6,358 nucleotides of DNA from a bacterium (GTDB lineage: Bacteria > Auribacterota > UBA3054 > B51-G9), in NCBI GenBank assembly GCA_029933535.1, contig JAOZNZ010000201.1, positions 1 to 6,358 on the forward strand, given 5' to 3'. Of this stretch, positions 5,425 to 6,358 are shown one piece after another. The position numbers and the translations under genes were made by a program. The notes under the pieces were generated by a model. The model was not told where the DNA came from, did not search any database, and saw only the letters and a program-made list of their open reading frames with translations. The first letter of the stretch is position 1. Every line of letters begins with the position of its first letter.

Positions 5425-5480
5425 CTTTGCGAGCTTGATCGTGGGAATACACGTTACTTCGTTAGGCGCCTTGGCGAGAA
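5425..5480 (+). repeat. CTTTGCGAG-type repeat, copy 3, interrupted by 29 nt
   Basis: The left half CTTTGCGAGCTT (5425-5436) is identical to the start of copy 2. The right half GCGCCTTGGCGAGAA (5466-5480) matches the end of copies 1 and 2 with one or two changes. Between them 29 nt (5437-5465) replace a single base of copy 2, and they contain a small hairpin CGTG/CACG (5440-5443 and 5450-5453, loop GGAATA). It starts 4 nt after the GxxExxY stop codon and could also act in the 3' end of that mRNA. Confidence 0.85.
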
Positions 5481-5531
5481 AAAAGAACTTTTATAAAATT
5501 TAACCGGATAGTAGTTAAATATTTTAGATAA

Positions 5532-6358
5532 ATGGACAAAATAAAAAAAACAATTCAGGAAAAAGTTTATCAAACACCTTTTATCGATACTCATGAACAT
5601 CTCTGCGAAGAAAGTGAACGATTAGAGAAATCAGGTAATGATGATTGCTGGATGGATATGCTGCGACCTTATCTCGGCGATGATCTTGTTTCCGCAGGGC
5701 TTAGTCAAAGTGAATTTGAAAGAACCTGGCTATCGGAAACTCCCCTATCAGAAAAATGGGGAATTATTTCACCGTATTGGAATTATGTGAAAAATACCGG
5801 TTACGCTAAAGCTATTCTTATTTCTTTAAAAAAATTGTATGATGTTGATAATATCACCCGCGATAATCTTGATCTCATACAAGAAAAATATCTTAAATTA
5901 AAAAAGAAAGGTTTCTATAAAACCGTTCTGAGAGATGTCGCAAATGTTAAGTCGTGCCAGGTGAACAGTCTTGCAGGTAAACTTTTTTGCGAGACTGAAT
6001 ATCCTGATTTGCTGAAACAGGATATTTCGTTCGTTCCAATGTTCGTCGATAAAGATTCTGTTCTCGGCGAAAGTATTTCCGGGTTCAGCGCACCAACAGG
6101 GATTAAAGTTAATAATATTGATGATTGGTACGCGGTGATTGATTGGTATTTTGAGAAATACGGCAAAGTTGCCGTAGCGGTAAAATCGCAGAATGCTTAC
6201 AATCGCGAAATGGATTACGAAAGGGTGTCGAAAGAAAAAGCAGCACCGATTTTTCTGAAAAGACTGAACGAAGAAACGATGGCTGCAACTGAAAAAAAAG
6301 CTCTCGAAGATCATTTGTTCTGGTATGCAGTCGATAAAGCAACTGAATATAATCTTCC
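5532..6358 (+). CDS. Amidohydrolase-superfamily metalloenzyme, N-terminal part (runs off the window)
   Basis: The frame stays open from ATG 5532 to the window end, giving at least 275 residues with no stop, so the C-terminus is missing. F17-I-D-T-H21-E-H23-L is the HxH metal-binding motif at the end of strand 1 of the amidohydrolase TIM barrel. K218 in VAVAVKSQNAYNR (about residues 213-225) sits at a strand end and could be the metal-bridging or strand-4 Lys. The sequence D19-T-H-E-H with a long helical insert (residues 25-125, Trp- and Tyr-rich) resembles amidohydrolase-2 / uronate-isomerase-like proteins. Substrate cannot be deduced; sugar-acid or carboxylate chemistry is only a guess. There is no Shine-Dalgarno (leader TTTAGATAA). 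A weak promoter-like pair (TTGGCG at 5471, TATAAA at 5492, 15-bp spacer) overlaps repeat copy 3. The remaining metal ligands should lie beyond the right edge. Confidence 0.83.
   Translation, partial: MDKIKKTIQEKVYQTPFIDTHEHLCEESERLEKSGNDDCWMDMLRPYLGDDLVSAGLSQSEFERTWLSETPLSEKWGIISPYWNYVKNTGYAKAILISLKKLYDVDNITRDNLDLIQEKYLKLKKKGFYKTVLRDVANVKSCQVNSLAGKLFCETEYPDLLKQDISFVPMFVDKDSVLGESISGFSAPTGIKVNNIDDWYAVIDWYFEKYGKVAVAVKSQNAYNREMDYERVSKEKAAPIFLKRLNEETMAATEKKALEDHLFWYAVDKATEYNL

Noticed and set aside
4855..5480. CRISPR array
   Set aside because: Only three copies in mixed orientation with very different spacings, one interrupted, and no cas-like gene.
5898..6342. Three overlapping minus-strand open frames of 77-138 codons
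   Set aside because: All are antisense to the amidohydrolase, whose HxH motif and continuous frame are convincing.

Overview
AT-rich bacterial DNA from an accessory-looking stretch, with six protein genes on both strands, long non-coding gaps and an unusual load of short palindromic and tandem repeats. The secreted and lipoprotein signals on two proteins suggest a diderm (Gram-negative-type) bacterium. Most starts have A-rich leaders without a clear Shine-Dalgarno sequence, as in Bacteroidota and some other environmental phyla. However, the toxin-antitoxin pair has a textbook TTGACA/TATAAT promoter, which is not the Bacteroidota consensus. I cannot place the phylum; Planctomycetota, Ignavibacteriota and related lineages are all possible.

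Layout. Positions 39-3454 (minus strand) hold two tightly linked genes: a long secreted tetratricopeptide-type protein and, 5 nt downstream of it, a helical lipoprotein. Both look like an envelope or periplasmic scaffold pair of unknown role. The large gene carries at least four kinds of short repeat inside its reading frame, all without breaking it. Positions 3455-4120 contain no gene, only hairpins, a perfect 10-bp inverted repeat and candidate promoters in both directions. Positions 4121-4811 (plus) are a Phd/YefM-type antitoxin and a PIN-domain toxin overlapping by 8 nt.

Positions 4855-5480 form a cassette-like unit: a GxxExxY-family gene (a small PD-(D/E)XK-like protein) bracketed by three copies of a CTTTGCGAG-type repeat. 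Two of these form an inverted pair upstream, and one, interrupted by 29 nt, lies downstream. From 5532 to the right edge is the start of an amidohydrolase-superfamily metalloenzyme, cut by the window end.

The genes do not form one obvious pathway. The best candidates for something under-described are the repeat-bracketed GxxExxY cassette and the large gene that has absorbed several unrelated repeat families in frame.
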